From Cercospora beticola (lineage: Eukaryota; Ascomycota; Dothideomycetes; Mycosphaerellales; Mycosphaerellaceae): 64,000 nucleotides of DNA. The DNA is taken from the NCBI RefSeq assembly GCF_033473495.1, contig NC_088939.1:248001-312000 (forward strand), in the 5' to 3' direction. This document shows, one piece after another, positions 12,567 to 22,965 of this stretch; the stretch's first letter is position 1; the number at the start of each line of letters is the position of its first letter. A model generated the notes under the pieces. The model was not told the origin of the DNA. It made no database searches and saw only the letters and a list, made by a program, of their open reading frames with translations. Made by a program: the position numbers and the translations under genes.

Positions 12567-12983
12567 TCAATCTTCGTCTTCGGAGTCCGAGGGCGGCATC
12601 TGTGGTCCTTGGTCATCATCTTCATCCGAGTCCGCAGCATAGCTCGCTTGCTTCGCTACAAACTCCTTTGGCCAGTAGGACATCTTCCGCCATGCCTTTT
12701 CATCACCAACAATGTTGACAATCTCTCCTCCGAGCTTGTTCCCACGCTCGGCTAGAGCTCCGGTATCGACAAGTACATAGCCTCCACGCTTCATCCAGAT
12801 GGTGGAGCGAAATTTGGCATCGAGCTCGGCCAAAAGTGCCTCACCGGAAGCTAGTTCTAGGTTGTACAGATTGTTGCCAGCGGCACTTTTGACACGCGCG
12901 ATTTTCTGCGTGTCTGACAGGCTGGCTGGCGGGGTCAATGTCTCCTCAGCTACAGCTTGGACGTTGCGCTTCGGCTTCGGCAT
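12567..12983 (-). CDS. eIF1A-domain protein (EIF1AD family)
   Basis: Single-exon gene for 138 residues with an S1-like/eIF1A RNA-binding fold. Visible features are a basic start (MPKPKRNVQAVAEE), the core segment GNNLYNLELASGEALLAELDAKFRSTIWMKRGGYVLVD (quoted in two parts: GNNLYNLELASGEALLAEL and DAKFRSTIWMKRGGYVLVD), and an acidic C-terminus ending in SDSEDED. This layout matches EIF1AD-type nuclear proteins rather than translation factor eIF1A itself, which is longer at the N-terminus. It lies 3'-to-3' with ALG3, only 22 bp away, and shares its upstream region with the divergent channel gene. Confidence 0.87.
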   Translation of the reverse strand: MPKPKRNVQAVAEETLTPPASLSDTQKIARVKSAAGNNLYNLELASGEALLAELDAKFRSTIWMKRGGYVLVDTGALAERGNKLGGEIVNIVGDEKAWRKMSYWPKEFVAKQASYAADSDEDDDQGPQMPPSDSEDED

Positions 12984-13953
12984 GTTTCTGAAGAAGCACG
13001 AGAAGAGCGGTAACTTGATCTGGTTGGTGAGATTGGCTATTTGCGAGAGCTCTCGGGACGGTAGGAGGCTGGAAGCTATGCTTGTACAGCAGGTGTGGTG
13101 GGCGCAGATCTGTACTTTTTTCCGCTTGCTCCCAGCTTGTGCGGGCGTGGGAAAGAGGCGGTCAAGGACAATGGGTTCTGCGGTGCACGCGTTCCAAGGT
13201 CTGGCCGTGTTGTGGTGAAGCGCGTTCCAGGTCCAGGGCGTGGCTCACTGATCACAAGATGTAGTACAAGTGAGCTTTTTTCACTCAAAATTCCGGGTTT
13301 GATAGCCTGAAGTGGCAAGGAGGCTCAAAGCTCATGCACCCCACGGCGGCGCTACTCACGCAAGCGATGGAATAGCGCTGCAGGTCATGATCTGCACACT
13401 CGTCTCAGATCTTGCGTGACTTGCTGGTGACGAAGATTTCTGCAATGGACATGGGCTGGCAGCAGGATTTTGGTCCGGCGGTGAAGTCGCACCAGATCGA
13501 TGATGGGTGTTGATTGTTCCTGCTGGTCAGCAGTCGAGGTGTGGGCGGCAGGAATGACGAGACACGCGCAGCCGAGATTGAACCCTCGTGCATGTGCGGC
13601 GAGAGCTTAACCTTATCGGGGCTGGTGTATTTGCGCATTGAGGGTGTGCTTCGAAAGCCTGGAATTTCACGTGCACCTGTCCTACGCACGTCGAGCGCGC
13701 CAGCGATAAGGAGGGAACGGAACGGGCGAGAGGCAACCGGAGCCATGTCGCCACCGCTGGAAGACGGACTCCTCCTCCGCCAGTCTTGTCCAGCGTGCTC
13801 GAGCGTGAAGTAAACAGCAGCAACCTCGCTTGTTGATATTGCCGTGCACGAGCCGTCTGCGGTGGCTGCCCTCGAGTCGACTCGAGTACTGCGGCGACGC
13901 TGGGCCTGCTGGGTTGCTGGTGGAGAGACGTGTCTCACGCACACTCGCCAGCG
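12984..13953. promoter_or_regulatory. Divergent promoter region, EIF1AD/YVC1
   Basis: Nearly 1 kb between two divergently transcribed genes. A 179-codon open frame on the minus strand (13405-13944) has no recognisable domain and a composition like noncoding sequence. No specific motif assigned. Confidence 0.45.
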
Positions 13954-16900
13954 ATGCTGCGCTTATTCCGAAGCATCAGCAGAGGCCGCCGAGACAACGA
14001 CAGGAACAAAGACGAGCCATGGTACACGGCCTCCTCCCCCGAACGATCGCGGCATCGAGCAGTTGGCCAGAGACTGCTGGGCGACGATATCGATTTTGAC
14101 GACGACGAAGACGACATCTCCCCGAGACAACGAGCCCATGGCGGCTACTTCGATCGACACGACATCGACAACGACGATCTTGAAGAGTCGGACGATGAAG
14201 AGGGCGAAGATGGGGACGCCGTCGAGACGCCACTGTTACCCATCTTCTCAGCGGCGCACCTTGACCGGCTGCCACTGTACAACATTACACACGCCCTGCG
14301 ACTGTTGATCGTGCAGAGATGCGAGACCACACTGTCGTGGGATCAGCTACGCAGCCCGCAAGTCAGCCAGTTCTTGGTGAAGCCCATACAAAGCCAGATC
14401 AGGGCAGACCACTTCAACAGAGCCACCCTCTGTGCTCTGCTCGCGAACTGCTTGCAGTTCCAGAAGGAGGGTCAGGTCACGCCTGGTAATATTGGAGTAT
14501 GTCGGACAAGGGCATTGATCAGCGAGCTCCTCGCCATGCGACTGCTGAGGGAGTTTTCCACCCGCGAGTTGATCGACTCGTTGTCCTACGACTTCGATCC
14601 CCTCCAAGGCATGGAGACGCCTGTTGCTGCCGCAGTACGAAGGCCACAAGGTAGGTTGGCAAGAGTGAGTACGATTGAGATTGCCATTCGTGCCGAGGCG
14701 AAGCGCTTTCTGGCACATCCACTCGTCGTGCAGCACCTCGAGGCCATTTGGGCAGGCAACATTGTCTTCCACTCCGAGGCGGATAACCTGCATCGCAAGC
14801 AGCGTCAGCCAAACTCGCAGAGCAGAGGTCGTCCGGTCGGCTATGGTACGACAGGGGCAGGATCAGAACTGCCAGCCGATGCAGTCCTGTCGAGGAAGGC
14901 ACATACCAGCAAGCAGATCAAAACGCCCCCCGAACAGCCGACGTTTCGAAGGACAGTCACCCTATACAACCCGCGCGATGCATCTTTGTTCAAGCTAAGT
15001 CGACTGCGAGTGCCGCGATATCGGCAGATTTTCACTACGCTCTCCTTCGCAGCCATGCTCACCTTATTCATCCTTGTGCTTGCCGACCGAAGCATTGAGA
15101 TTACTGCCTTGGAAGTGCTCTTCTGGTTCTGGAGCATTGGATACATGTTGGACGAAGTTGTTGGCTTCACCGAGCAGGGCTTTGGACTCTACATCCTCAG
15201 CTTTTGGAATGCATTCGACCTCGGCATCCTATTCCTCTTCGGCGTCTACTACGTGTTGCGACTGTATGGAATTGTCCTTGCCGACAGTGGAAGACACAGG
15301 ATCGCTGGCGTAGCCTACGACGTCCTTGCATCGACTGCCATCCTCCTGTTCCCTCGCCTGTTCAACGTTCTGGACCACTACCGTTATTTCTCGCAGCTAC
15401 TCATCGCGTTCCGAATGATGGTGCAGGATCTGATGGCCGTCTTGATACTGATTGTCATCTGCTGTTCCGGCTTCTTCGTCGCCCTTTCTCTGTCATTTGC
15501 ACCAGAAGGGACGAGTGCAACTGACGTCGTATACGCTCTGTTCCAGATTCTGATGGGCTTCACGCCCACTGTGTGGGATCACTGGGCAGAGTACAACGTG
15601 CTCGGCAGAACGATCCTCGCTATTTTCTTGACCATCTGTCACTTCCTCATTGTGACGATTCTCATCACGGTCTTGACCAACAGCTTCATGGCGATCGTCA
15701 AGAACGCCGAGGAAGAGCATCAGTTCTTGTTCGCGGTCAACACAATCTCCATGGTTAAATCCGATGCGCTCTTCAGCTACATTCCGCCGACCAATGTCAT
15801 AGGCTGGGCGCTGAGTCCTCTGCGCTACCTGGTGCCATTGCGCCAGTACGTCAAAGGCAACAGAACAGTTATCAAGATCACCCACGCTCCTATCTTGTTC
15901 GTCATATTTCTGTACGAGCGAGTATTCATGTCACGCAGTGGCTATGCGCCCGTGGAATTGATCGAACGACGCGAGGTCGACCATCGCAAACCAGCCGCAT
16001 TCAGCTCGCGACCAGAGCCGTATGCTACTGCGGGTCGTCTCAGGGAGCCTTCGGTAGTCAGCTTCCGCAAGGATCGTGCCCTCGATGAAGTTTTCAGGAG
16101 ACCGTTCAGAGGAGACACAATTCGCACGACTACCAGAGAAATGGAAGTCGATCGAAACGGACAGGAAAATGCTGTCGATCGGTGGATGCTACATGCCGAT
16201 AACGAAGGTGGCGCCAGTCCGCCCATTGAACAGCCTAGGAGCGTACTCGAGCGCTTGGAATACCGGCGACCTAAGATGAAGCGTGCCAACACCGGCGATC
16301 GTCTCAGGATGATGAAGCCGTCGAGAGACTTCTCAACAGCTACTCGCAGCATCGCAAGTGATGGTCACCAGAGGTCTATTTCCAAGAGACCGCATCGGAT
16401 CGTCGAGGAATCAGAAGATATCGAAGAAGGCACAGATACTCTGCCACATGACACTGAAGCTGACGGCGATGACGAGATCAACGATGAATCAGATGCCAAT
16501 ACCCCGGCTCTCGGCGAAAGCGCAATTTCCATCAAGGAAGCTAGAACTCCTGCTGATGAAAGCGAATCTGAATACTTCCAGACACCTCTGGGGGCCAACT
16601 CGCCTTTACTCCAAATGTCGCATGCCGCACGAGCTCGCACGTTGCAATACTCGCCGGAGATCACGAGAGGCAGTGGAAACCGCATCGGTGTTTCTGCCAG
16701 GCCATCACGTAGCCAGCATGACCGGCAAGCCTCGAGTGCAACCATCCTGTTCGCGCCTCAAGTGAATTATGATTCGTCAGTATCAAACCAGAAGCCATCG
16801 CGAGGTACCACAACCAAGACCAGTGGTGGAGTCAACAAAACGTCCGCCATCGACCCTTCATCAAGCCTTCAGGTACCAGGCACGCGAACTCCCAAACGAG

Positions 16901-17841
16901 GCATGACACAGCCTACCAAAGCTCGGCCAATCATGCCGACTCGACAGCAGACAGCGCCCAACTTTGCAAATACTGCCGGTCTTAGCTTTTTGGACAGACC
17001 ACGGCCACGAGTGACATCTTTCAACGCGCGTGCGTTAGACCTGGCCAGCGAGATTGGCGACAACAAATTCACTGGTGCGCCTGGGATTGATGCTGGAGGT
17101 ATTGACGGAATGCCTGCTTCGTTCAGTGAGCAGCTGATGCGTGAGCAACATCTTCGTCGACAGGCGGAGGAGGATCGCCGACGTAGTGAGGAGGAAGAGA
17201 AGGGCATGGTAAACCGCATCATGCTGGCGAGAATGCACACGCTTGAAGAAGGCTTCCGAGAAGTGTTGAAAGAGATCAAAGACATGAGCCAACAGACGAA
17301 CTCCTCGAGGAGGGAAAGTGAGGCCGACTCCGGTGGCGCGCCGAAACGGACTGGCCATAAAAAGACTGCATCCAAGACCAACATGGAAGTTCGAGACACT
17401 GCCATTGGAGGACAAGGATGGTCAACGCCGCGAAATCCCATCGCGATTGGCCGCATTGGAGGGAACGAAAAGAGTAAGAAATCCAGCCCAGGAAAAAAAA
17501 TTGCACGAGGCAATAGCAAACGAGGGAAGGAGTATGAGTTTCGACCAGGTAGCAGTGGTCGGCAGACAGGTGCTCCGACCACTATTTCCAGCGGCAGCGA
17601 ATTGCAGCAATCTCACGAGCAGCTGCATGCTCTAGCACGCGAAGCACAGCCCGATGAGGAGGGCACCAGTCCGCAATCTGTTCGGAGTGTGATCGAGATT
17701 CAACCGAAGATTGAAGAGCATGAAGAAGACAATGCCGGGGAGAGCGCTTCTGCTCGACCTGCTACTGCGCGTCCGACTACGGCGATACATGATGATGAGC
17801 TTATTGATCTTGGAAGGAGGAGTGAACGAGATGAAGAGTAG
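13954..17841 (+). CDS. YVC1: Yvc1-like vacuolar TRP-type cation channel
   Basis: Predicted calcium-permeable channel releasing Ca2+ from the vacuole. One exon of 1295 residues from ATG 13954 (MLRLFRSISRGRR). Upstream in-frame codons lack an ATG. Order: acidic disordered N-terminus; conserved cytosolic domain (PLYNITHALRLLIVQRCETT); hydrophobic segments from about residue 360 to 590, including YRQIFTTLSFAAMLTLFILV and a pore-like stretch around FQILMGFTPTVWDHW; then LTNSFMAIVKNAEEEHQFLF after the last segment. The roughly 650-residue C-terminal tail is long, disordered and charged, with a coiled coil (REQHLRRQAEEDRRRSEEE) near residue 1065. Yeast Yvc1 lacks such a long tail; filamentous fungi commonly have it. 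Confidence 0.9.
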   Translation: MLRLFRSISRGRRDNDRNKDEPWYTASSPERSRHRAVGQRLLGDDIDFDDDEDDISPRQRAHGGYFDRHDIDNDDLEESDDEEGEDGDAVETPLLPIFSAAHLDRLPLYNITHALRLLIVQRCETTLSWDQLRSPQVSQFLVKPIQSQIRADHFNRATLCALLANCLQFQKEGQVTPGNIGVCRTRALISELLAMRLLREFSTRELIDSLSYDFDPLQGMETPVAAAVRRPQGRLARVSTIEIAIRAEAKRFLAHPLVVQHLEAIWAGNIVFHSEADNLHRKQRQPNSQSRGRPVGYGTTGAGSELPADAVLSRKAHTSKQIKTPPEQPTFRRTVTLYNPRDASLFKLSRLRVPRYRQIFTTLSFAAMLTLFILVLADRSIEITALEVLFWFWSIGYMLDEVVGFTEQGFGLYILSFWNAFDLGILFLFGVYYVLRLYGIVLADSGRHRIAGVAYDVLASTAILLFPRLFNVLDHYRYFSQLLIAFRMMVQDLMAVLILIVICCSGFFVALSLSFAPEGTSATDVVYALFQILMGFTPTVWDHWAEYNVLGRTILAIFLTICHFLIVTILITVLTNSFMAIVKNAEEEHQFLFAVNTISMVKSDALFSYIPPTNVIGWALSPLRYLVPLRQYVKGNRTVIKITHAPILFVIFLYERVFMSRSGYAPVELIERREVDHRKPAAFSSRPEPYATAGRLREPSVVSFRKDRALDEVFRRPFRGDTIRTTTREMEVDRNGQENAVDRWMLHADNEGGASPPIEQPRSVLERLEYRRPKMKRANTGDRLRMMKPSRDFSTATRSIASDGHQRSISKRPHRIVEESEDIEEGTDTLPHDTEADGDDEINDESDANTPALGESAISIKEARTPADESESEYFQTPLGANSPLLQMSHAARARTLQYSPEITRGSGNRIGVSARPSRSQHDRQASSATILFAPQVNYDSSVSNQKPSRGTTTKTSGGVNKTSAIDPSSSLQVPGTRTPKRGMTQPTKARPIMPTRQQTAPNFANTAGLSFLDRPRPRVTSFNARALDLASEIGDNKFTGAPGIDAGGIDGMPASFSEQLMREQHLRRQAEEDRRRSEEEEKGMVNRIMLARMHTLEEGFREVLKEIKDMSQQTNSSRRESEADSGGAPKRTGHKKTASKTNMEVRDTAIGGQGWSTPRNPIAIGRIGGNEKSKKSSPGKKIARGNSKRGKEYEFRPGSSGRQTGAPTTISSGSELQQSHEQLHALAREAQPDEEGTSPQSVRSVIEIQPKIEEHEEDNAGESASARPATARPTTAIHDDELIDLGRRSERDEE

Positions 17842-18514
17842 ACAGGGTTGGAAAACTGTACGACTACAACGACGATGAAGGATGTTCGATTTTGCGAAGC
17901 GAGAAACGATTGAGTGAGATGATACATTAGAGCTTTGCGTTCGGCGAGTGCGGTTTTGTGCTTGTGCTTTTGGGCGACGGTTTGCATTTAGCGGCATCAG
18001 CATCAGCTTTTTCGGCGTTTGAGCATTTTTGCTGTAATTGATATTGACAGGGATTGTTCAAAGGTGTGAACGGCTTCGTTGGTAGAGGTTTTAATGGCAT
18101 TGCATTGTTTCCCGTCTGAAGTCTGAAGCTCTAGTTTTGGAAACCTGAGGGGTCTAACTACTTAGCTTTGCGGAGCAGAGGGACTGGCCTGCGGAGCTTG
18201 GGATGAAGCTCTCTCATCAAGCTTTCAACCACTTCGTCATCTTGCAGACGCAGCTTTGGAGATGAGTGAACCTCGGACAAGATCACCTTCTCCCGCGCGT
18301 CGGTATGTCAAATTGCCTGTTGATTACCAACCTTTGTGATAGCTAATAGCACAAGCATAACCCATCGTTCTTCCATTTCGTCAGCTCTATTATCCAGCAA
18401 GCTCTTACCAGATTTCGATCCCGCATCAGAGGAACCACTCGCGGAAAGCAACAAGATCAATCAAATCAAGACAAGAACCACTTTCTGCAACAGATAACAG
18501 AACCCATCAACAAG
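17842..18514. other. Intergenic with an unassigned short open stretch
   Basis: Mostly UTR-like. On the minus strand about 35 codons ending at a TAG at 18158-18160 read as plausible basic protein sequence (tail LHPKLRRPVPLLRKAK), but I found no consistent upstream exon or start, so no gene is called. Confidence 0.35.
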
Positions 18515-19115
18515 ATGCCTCTCTACGAAATCCGACACACAACGCCACTCAATGCTGGGCAACAAGACGCTCTTGCCCAGGGCATAACAAAAATCCACTC
18601 GACCAAATTCACCACGCCGAAACTTTTCGTCAACGTCTTGTTCACGCCCTTCGCTGACAAGACATACTATGCCGGCGGCGTCCCCGTCAAAGCAAACCAC
18701 ATCATCGCCAATGTTCGTAGCGGCCCTTCAAGAACCAAAGCCGACTGGGACTCATTGAGCCGCGAGATCATTGCCATGTGGGATGATATCGTCGGGAAAG
18801 ATGGAGGGGACGAGTTGAGGACGTTTTTCGTGCTAGGAGGCATGGAAGGGTGAGCAATAAACGCTAGAAGGCCATTCTTATGCTTTCCGAGGAGGGCTGG
18901 TCTCGGATATGCGTGGATTTTTTTCGCTGACTGCTCTTAATAGTGGGTATGAAGCCGGGTTTCTTATTCCAGAGGCTGGTGGTGATCAGAAATGGATGGC
19001 GGACAACTGGAGTGGGTTCGAGGAGAAGGCGAGGAACGGGGATAGGGAGTTTCGGGATTTGATGGCTGAGATTAAAGAAAGAGGGTTGTTTAAAGGGGAG
19101 GCCAATGGTCATTGA
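18515..19115 (+). CDS. Tautomerase-superfamily protein
   Basis: Small enzyme of the 4-oxalocrotonate tautomerase/cis-CaaD fold. Exons 18515-18849 and 18944-19115 give 168 residues; the intron is GTGAGC...TAG. The start MPLYEIRHTTPL exposes Pro at position 1 after Met removal, the general base of this superfamily. TKADWDSLSREIIAMWDDIV and the second-exon GGYEAGFLIPEAGGDQKWM match fungal tautomerase-like proteins. Substrate unknown. Exon 1 is C-rich and exon 2 G-rich. Confidence 0.82.
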
Positions 19116-20548
19116 AAAGAGCAGGCACTGACAAGAACATCCATCGAGGATGATAGTCATTGCGTAGGGTGTTCATTGGGAAGAGGCTGATTGATGGATC
19201 CATAGGTATTCACTCACAGTGCCAAGACTTTACGGGCCCACCCGTGTTGCACCTTCCTAGCGAGCCAGCACTCTCTTGAGCTCGTAGAGTAACGGTACCA
19301 ATGCAAGGAAGATGTTATTGAGACGATATATTCGCCTTCGTGCGGGGAGACTGTGTTGTGTCGAGAGCATCCCGACGAAAATTTGTGGTTGCAAATCTCG
19401 GATGGTCAGTGCAGCACTTCTTGTCGACGCAGTGGCCTCTCTGGCCGAGATCAGAAGCTTGCACAGCTGGGACTATTTCAAGAACTTATTACAGCTCGCC
19501 AAAAGGCCACGAATTTGCAGGGTGTTAGCGAACTTATCAACACAGTTTGTCGTTCCCTTCTACTCTCACCGTTGTGGCATACGTAGACCATATTCGGTGT
19601 TGGCAATCCGGCAACTTTGCAATTCAACTTTTCGAGGTTATGCATCAATTATGCTCCCAATTATGACGCCTGATAGTGGCACAGTTCAACAAAAGAACCT
19701 GGAACGTTCGATCAGGCCCTTGTGTCTGCCATCAGATTTTCTTGCTCATCCCAAGCCATTCCCTGGAACCTGGATTGTGAACGCCAATGATTAGGCAATG
19801 TCCATAGGACATACTACCGCCATCGATATGGAAGCAACGTCCATATCTCACGGACATTGATCTTGAGAATGCTATTCTTGAAGAATGCAGCAATTTCTAC
19901 TCCCACGGTAATCAACTTGCTCTGCCTTGTAAGAATCATAGAGCGGAAGCGTTGAATGACAGCATCCTAGATTCGTGAGAGTTGTCCGAGAATTACAACG
20001 ATGATCATCCAGCTGCTCGCAACCTTGTCGTGGCATGGCCTGTTCGCTGGTCAGATGGAAGGACAGGAGGCAGGACTTCTAGAGATCTGGCATTCGTATA
20101 ATCGTATCGTGGAGATGTATCTTGTATGTCATGTTCTTGCGCACATTTCGTCTTGTAGTCGTCAAACTGCAGTGTTTTTGTGTCAAACGTAGAAATCCAC
20201 GGATCATCATCTGCCACTAATTCTGCACTGTCATCGGAATCGCCGGCTCCTTCGACCGTCGCCAACGGTGAGTCAGCTGCCATCGAAGGCAGACCAATAG
20301 CCCGTTCACCCTGCAAGTTGTATTGTTGCGATGTCTCTTTAATGGGCAGAGCTGTCCTAGCCAGCAGGCATTGGCTCGTCTCGAGTGCGATCCGTTGGAT
20401 CCTCGGCGGTTCTTCGCACTTTTCACATCACGCCCTGCGAGACCCACTCTTTATGTATCTACTACTCACGGGCTCTAGACTCGCTGACCTCGAACTCACA
20501 ACCATCGCGACAATCGAAAGAAAAATTCCGATCAACAATCCGTCAACC
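19116..20548. other. Intergenic region of 1.4 kb
   Basis: No supported gene. Candidate ORFs at 19312-19794 (+) and 20005-20283 (-) lack recognisable domains. The last few hundred bases are the presumed promoter of the alcohol dehydrogenase gene. Confidence 0.5.
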
Positions 20549-21695
20549 ATGCCCGGACCTCAAACCCCCTCGACAATGCGAGCAGTCGTCTACAAAGGCC
20601 CATACGAGGTTACAGTAGAAGACAAACCTTACCCCAAGATCCAACAGGATACAGACTGCATTCTCAAAGTCACGACTTCGGCATTATGTGGCAGCGACTT
20701 GCACTTTTATCGTGGACAGCTCAAAGTGCCAGCCGGATTCATTTGTGGACATGAATTCGTTGGGGATATTGTTGAAATTGGTGATAAAGTGGAGAAGTTT
20801 TCGGCTGGAGAAAAGGTGAGTTGATGGTGAGGTTACTGTTTGAGGCAATCAGCTTTTTAGTAATTATCTTCACTAGGTCGTAGTCCCATTCTACACAGCC
20901 TGCGGGAACTGCTTCTACTGCATCCGGGGCCAAGCATCGCGCTGCAATCAAGGACAACTTTTCGGCAACGCTCTATCCGCAGATAGTATCGATGGCGGGC
21001 AAGCCGAGTACGTGCGAGTACCGCTGTGCGACACAACATGCGTGCGGGCTCCAAACAACATTCCCGAAGAACTCCTCGTGCTCATGGCAGACATCTTCCC
21101 CACGGGCTATTTCGCTGCGAGCAGGTTCCTGAAGAATCTGGAAGCCCGCGATCGTAAGAATTTCACGAGTGTAGTGGTGGGCTGCGGACCTGTGGGAATT
21201 TGCGCGATAGCCTGCGCAGTGACTATGGTCGATACAATCTACGCAATTGATTCTGTGCCGGAGCGTCTTGAGCAGGCAGCAGCGCTGGGGGCGATTCCAA
21301 TCCATCTGACTGAACAGGATCCAATCGCCGAGATCATGAAGGCCACAGATGGGCGAGGAGCTGATGTCGTGATGGAAGTGGTCGGTCATCCGGATGCTCT
21401 GCAACTCAGCCTGGATCTCATTCGGCCTTGGGGGTCGATTTCATCCGTGGGGATGCACAATCATGCTCTTGCACTTGAAGGCTTTCAGCTTTATAGCAAG
21501 AACGTCACGCTGGCGTTTGGCCGCTGTCCAGTGCGCTCGATTTTTGAGGATGCGCTGGCGCTGTTGGTGAAGCAACAAGACAAAGTCAAGTGGCTTTGTG
21601 GAAAGACGATGTCTTTGGAGGATGCGCCTGAGGCCTACAGAGATTTTGAGGCGAGGAAAGTGCACAAGGTGCTGTTCAAGGCGGCGGCTGTATAG
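20549..21695 (+). CDS. Zinc-dependent medium-chain alcohol dehydrogenase
   Basis: Cytosolic NAD(P)-dependent oxidoreductase for an unknown alcohol or polyol. Exons 20549-20815 and 20877-21695 give 361 residues. Catalytic-zinc ligands are visible in ALCGSDLHFYRG and GHEFVGDIVEIG. The structural zinc site has four cysteines in CGNCFYCIRGQASRC. The Rossmann motif is VVGCGPVGICA. The start MPGPQTPSTMRAVVYKG is the normal family N-terminus. An open frame extends upstream to 20180 but has no similarity, so the ATG at 20549 is preferred. Confidence 0.92.
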
Positions 21696-22034
21696 GAGCT
21701 GCGGTGCGCGATAGGCTGATAGTCGTTATTTGGACTTGTGTTGGCTTTATCTGGATGTTGGACCACTGTGTCTGAATGTGTCACGATCTGCCCCGAGTAG
21801 CCTAGTCATGAGTCTTGAGATCTGTACAGGGGATATTGTCGTCGTCAGCGTCATCGTCGTATTACTGGTGTATGTACTGTTAAGGGTAGTAGTCGTAAAG
21901 CTGAGATCATTCGTCAGTGCTCCTGTTTGCCTGCCCGTTGCCCGCAACCCAGTCATACACTCCCCATGCATACTCTTACACGCCTGAGAACGCATCGCGT
22001 TGCAGTCTGATTTCCATCTTATCCCTCCCACACC
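21696..22034. other. Intergenic, convergent 3' ends
   Basis: Between the 3' ends of the alcohol dehydrogenase (+) and SNARE (-) genes. Short shadow ORFs only. Confidence 0.6.
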
Positions 22035-22778
22035 TCAACCACGCCCAACACACTTCCCCCAGGCCGGAAGCCCACACCCAAACCCCACAAACAAATACAA
22101 CAAAAACACAATCACCACAACCAACAAAACCATCAACTTAACATTCTTCCACCACATCCTCCTTTTCAACCCGCGACTCCTCACCCTAAAATCCCGTGCA
22201 CTCCCACCCAACCGATCCGTCTTATCAACCAACAAATCAATCCTCTCACCCCTCTCCAACACCCTCTCGATATTCTCCGTCATGATCCCCCTCACATTAT
22301 CAATTTCACTCTGTACATTCCGAAAAGCATCTTCTTGCCCTGCTTTCGTCGTCCCAAACTCCACCATCAATTTCTTCAATTCCGAATTAAATGCCGCCGC
22401 GCCGTAGGCAGGTAAAGACCCGAATGTCGTGCGTTCCGGATCATATTGTGCGAGAAATCGCTTCTTGATTTCAACAAGGAAACCGAATGGGACGCGTCGG
22501 CCGAGATCGGATTTGGCTACTACGAGGTATGTGAGGCCTGCGGCGCTGAGGGAAGAGGGATCGGAAGATGAAGGGGAGGCATCGGCGATGTAGTGGATGA
22601 AGTTCTCTTGGTGGGTGTAAGTGAGTTTTTGAGCGGATTTGTGGTCGATTTTGGGGAGGATGAGGGATGCGAGGTTGGAGGTTCCGCTGCTGGCGCTGGA
22701 GGTGTGTTCGGCGAGGATGGTGGAGTTGTAGGCGATGCAGCTGTAGAGGAGCGGTGTGGCGCTCGAGCTGGAGGCCAT
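22035..22778 (-). CDS. VAMP7/Nyv1-like longin R-SNARE
   Basis: Membrane-fusion SNARE of the endosome/vacuole route. Single exon, 247 residues from ATG 22778 (MASSSSATPLLYSCIAYN). The N-terminal longin domain includes ENFIHYIADASPSSSD and GLTYLVVAKSDLGRRVPFGF. The SNARE motif EIDNVRGIMTENIERVLERG carries the central Arg of R-SNAREs. The C-terminal anchor is LMVLLVVVIVFLLYLFVG. Frames upstream of this ATG are not conserved and run into a repeat element whose near end lies only about 190 bp away. The sense strand is C-rich in the first half and G-rich in the second. Confidence 0.93.
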   Translation of the reverse strand: MASSSSATPLLYSCIAYNSTILAEHTSSASSGTSNLASLILPKIDHKSAQKLTYTHQENFIHYIADASPSSSDPSSLSAAGLTYLVVAKSDLGRRVPFGFLVEIKKRFLAQYDPERTTFGSLPAYGAAAFNSELKKLMVEFGTTKAGQEDAFRNVQSEIDNVRGIMTENIERVLERGERIDLLVDKTDRLGGSARDFRVRSRGLKRRMWWKNVKLMVLLVVVIVFLLYLFVGFGCGLPAWGKCVGRG

Positions 22779-22965
22779 GGTGGGTGTGTTCGACTTCACT
22801 GGTGGTGTTGGAGGTGGAGGGGAGCTCGGTTGGTGCTGCGAAGATCGTTGTGGTGTGGTAGCTGTGTCGATGTTCTGTGAACGCGCAGGCAAACAGTCTT
22901 GGCGACGACAGAGGTAGGACGAGACGTCACCGTCGTCACACCTTCCTCCATCGACACGACTTTGC

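Noticed and set aside
13405..13944. 179-codon minus-strand ORF between EIF1AD and YVC1
   Set aside because: No domain, no signal peptide, composition not coding-like; lies in a divergent promoter.
18158..18300. Short minus-strand coding-like tail ending LLRKAK
   Set aside because: Plausible residues but no upstream exon with consistent phase or start codon could be found.
19312..19794. 160-codon plus-strand ORF
   Set aside because: Begins at a non-conserved site, no domain, and competing ORFs in other frames over the same bases.
20005..20283. 92-codon minus-strand ORF (MAADSPLATVEGAG...)
   Set aside because: Has a real ATG and an acidic composition but no similarity, and is within the likely alcohol dehydrogenase promoter; left open rather than called.
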